A stretch of 64,000 bases of DNA from Chryseobacterium formosense (GTDB lineage Bacteria > Bacteroidota > Bacteroidia > Flavobacteriales > Weeksellaceae): assembly GCF_900116415.1 (NCBI RefSeq), contig NZ_FPAP01000002.1, forward strand, positions 1,112,891-1,176,890, in the 5' to 3' direction. Positions 63,457 through 64,000 of the stretch are shown here, in pieces. Each line of letters begins with the position of its first letter. Position 1 is the first letter of the stretch. The notes below the pieces were generated by a model. That model saw only the letters and a program-made list of their open reading frames with translations. It was not told the DNA's origin and searched no databases. The position numbers and the translations under genes are program-made.

Positions 63457-63541
63457 CTATTAATAAATACAGAATTGCTAAAAAAAGTTAAAAAACCTGT
63501 TTGTATGACTTGAATCATAACTACTATAGTTTTTTTCATCG

Positions 63542-63549
63542 TAGCTTTG
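63542..63549 (+). promoter_or_regulatory. -7 box upstream of the small lipoprotein ORF
   Basis: TAGCTTTG, a perfect TAnnTTTG, 23 bp before ATG 63573. A TTG at 63510-63512 is farther than the usual spacing, so only the -7 is firm. Confidence 0.5.
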
Positions 63550-63572
63550 ATAGACACCAAACAAGATACATT

Positions 63573-63662
63573 ATGAAATTATTGAACATTTCAGCATCTC
63601 TGCTGTCTGCTTGTTCGTTGCTGAACAAAGCGGGTTTTCAAAAAAATTCAGAACATCCATAA
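63573..63662 (+). CDS. Tiny lipoprotein-like peptide (29 residues)
   Basis: MKLLNISASLLSACSLLNKAG continues to a stop at 63662. The start looks like a short lipoprotein signal (LLSAC, Cys14), and a -7 box is well placed. The rest is only 15 residues, so it may be a processed lipopeptide or a decayed lipoprotein gene. Confidence 0.45.
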   Translation: MKLLNISASLLSACSLLNKAGFQKNSEHP

Positions 63663-63887
63663 AATTACCGGGAGGGTAGTTTTAATATTCTTTATGTGAA
63701 TTAAAATCTGATTAAGCTTTTTCAAATTTAAATAGAATTAGTTTTTATCTGATTTAAAACAATTCAACCATGAGCAGAAATTGCCTCAAGGTTATCCCTT
63801 ATGTCTTTGCCAAAATAAACCACGGAAATCCGAATACTAGTCAAGGATTTTCACAATCACTCAATATTAATTTTAAAAAATTCAGTT

Positions 63888-64000
63888 ATGAACAACAGAA
63901 ATTCAAACAACAGAAATTCACGAAACAGCTCTTCACAGAATTCGTCACTTCTTGAAGAAATTTACCAATTAGGATATGACCATGGTTATACCGATGCAAA
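63888..64000 (+). CDS. N-terminus of an Asn/Ser-rich protein (partial, runs off the window)
   Basis: ATG 63888 opens a frame MNNRNSNNRNSRNSSSQNSS then L-L-E-E-I-Y-Q-L-G-Y-D-H-G-Y-T-D-A to the window edge. The low-complexity Asn/Ser/Arg head followed by Y-x-x-G-Y-D-x-G-Y-x-D resembles small Bacteroidota proteins of unknown function. Incomplete here. Confidence 0.5.
   Translation, partial: MNNRNSNNRNSRNSSSQNSSLLEEIYQLGYDHGYTDA

Noticed and set aside
63770..63955. 61-codon plus-strand frame near the window end
   Set aside because: It overlaps, in another frame, the more convincing Asn/Ser-rich ORF starting at 63888, and shows no family feature.
1..64000. tRNA, rRNA, CRISPR or phage genes
   Set aside because: I found no tRNA-like T-loop/acceptor pattern, no spacer-repeat array and no phage structural or integrase gene by reading; a dedicated scan would be more sensitive.

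Overview
The window is AT-rich, densely coded DNA from a member of the Bacteroidota, most likely Flavobacteriales/Weeksellaceae and Chryseobacterium-like. The signs are GldD, a Bacteroidota-type T6SS sheath pair (TssB/TssC), a split Kdp potassium sensor, Bacteroidota promoter -7 boxes (TAnnTTTG) close to start codons, no obvious Shine-Dalgarno sequences, and many flavobacterial intergenic repeats. I see no tRNA, rRNA, CRISPR array or complete insertion sequence.

Region 1 (1-13 kb) holds an MFS exporter, a STAS/SEC14 protein and an FAD oxidoreductase. An envelope gene set on the minus strand follows: VWA, DUF4139, SIMPL, a DoxX-like membrane protein and a small anchored protein. It sits next to a plus-strand TPR histidine kinase and LytTR response regulator. 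Three near-identical direct-repeat sites (ACTTGGTG, 21 bp apart) lie at a fixed distance from the promoters of the minus-strand genes. One of them is also centred between the divergent promoters of the regulator operon. This looks like a compact, self-contained LytTR regulon.

Region 2 (13-32 kb) is mostly housekeeping: CinA, two tandem M13 peptidases, TssB/TssC, MutY, GldD, a PfkB kinase, a SurA-like chaperone, nitronate monooxygenase, an alpha/beta hydrolase, an HD hydrolase, rhodanese, QueG, a TIGR02117 protein and an L,D-transpeptidase-like lipoprotein. A previously easy-to-miss 26-residue, extremely basic ORF lies between queG and the TIGR02117 gene.

Region 3 (31.8-51 kb) looks like an accessory surface-protein island. 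Two giant secreted proteins (about 2000 and 1700 residues) have unrelated N-terminal ectodomains. They share a nearly identical 1.2-kb 3' segment, and each is followed by a paralogous 171-residue secreted protein. A truncated third copy of the small gene lies between them. The island also holds two small HTH proteins, one unknown protein and two convergent TPR-TM-AraC regulators whose 3' ends overlap.

Region 4 (51-63.4 kb) is a PAP2 phosphatase and a complete Kdp K+ uptake locus: a sigma-54-type response regulator in place of KdpE, two paralogous small helical proteins, four tiny membrane proteins including KdpF, KdpABC, a porin, a KdpD sensor module and a separate histidine kinase. The last 600 bp hold a strong terminator, a tiny lipoprotein-like ORF with its own promoter box, and the start of an Asn/Ser-rich protein that runs off the window.
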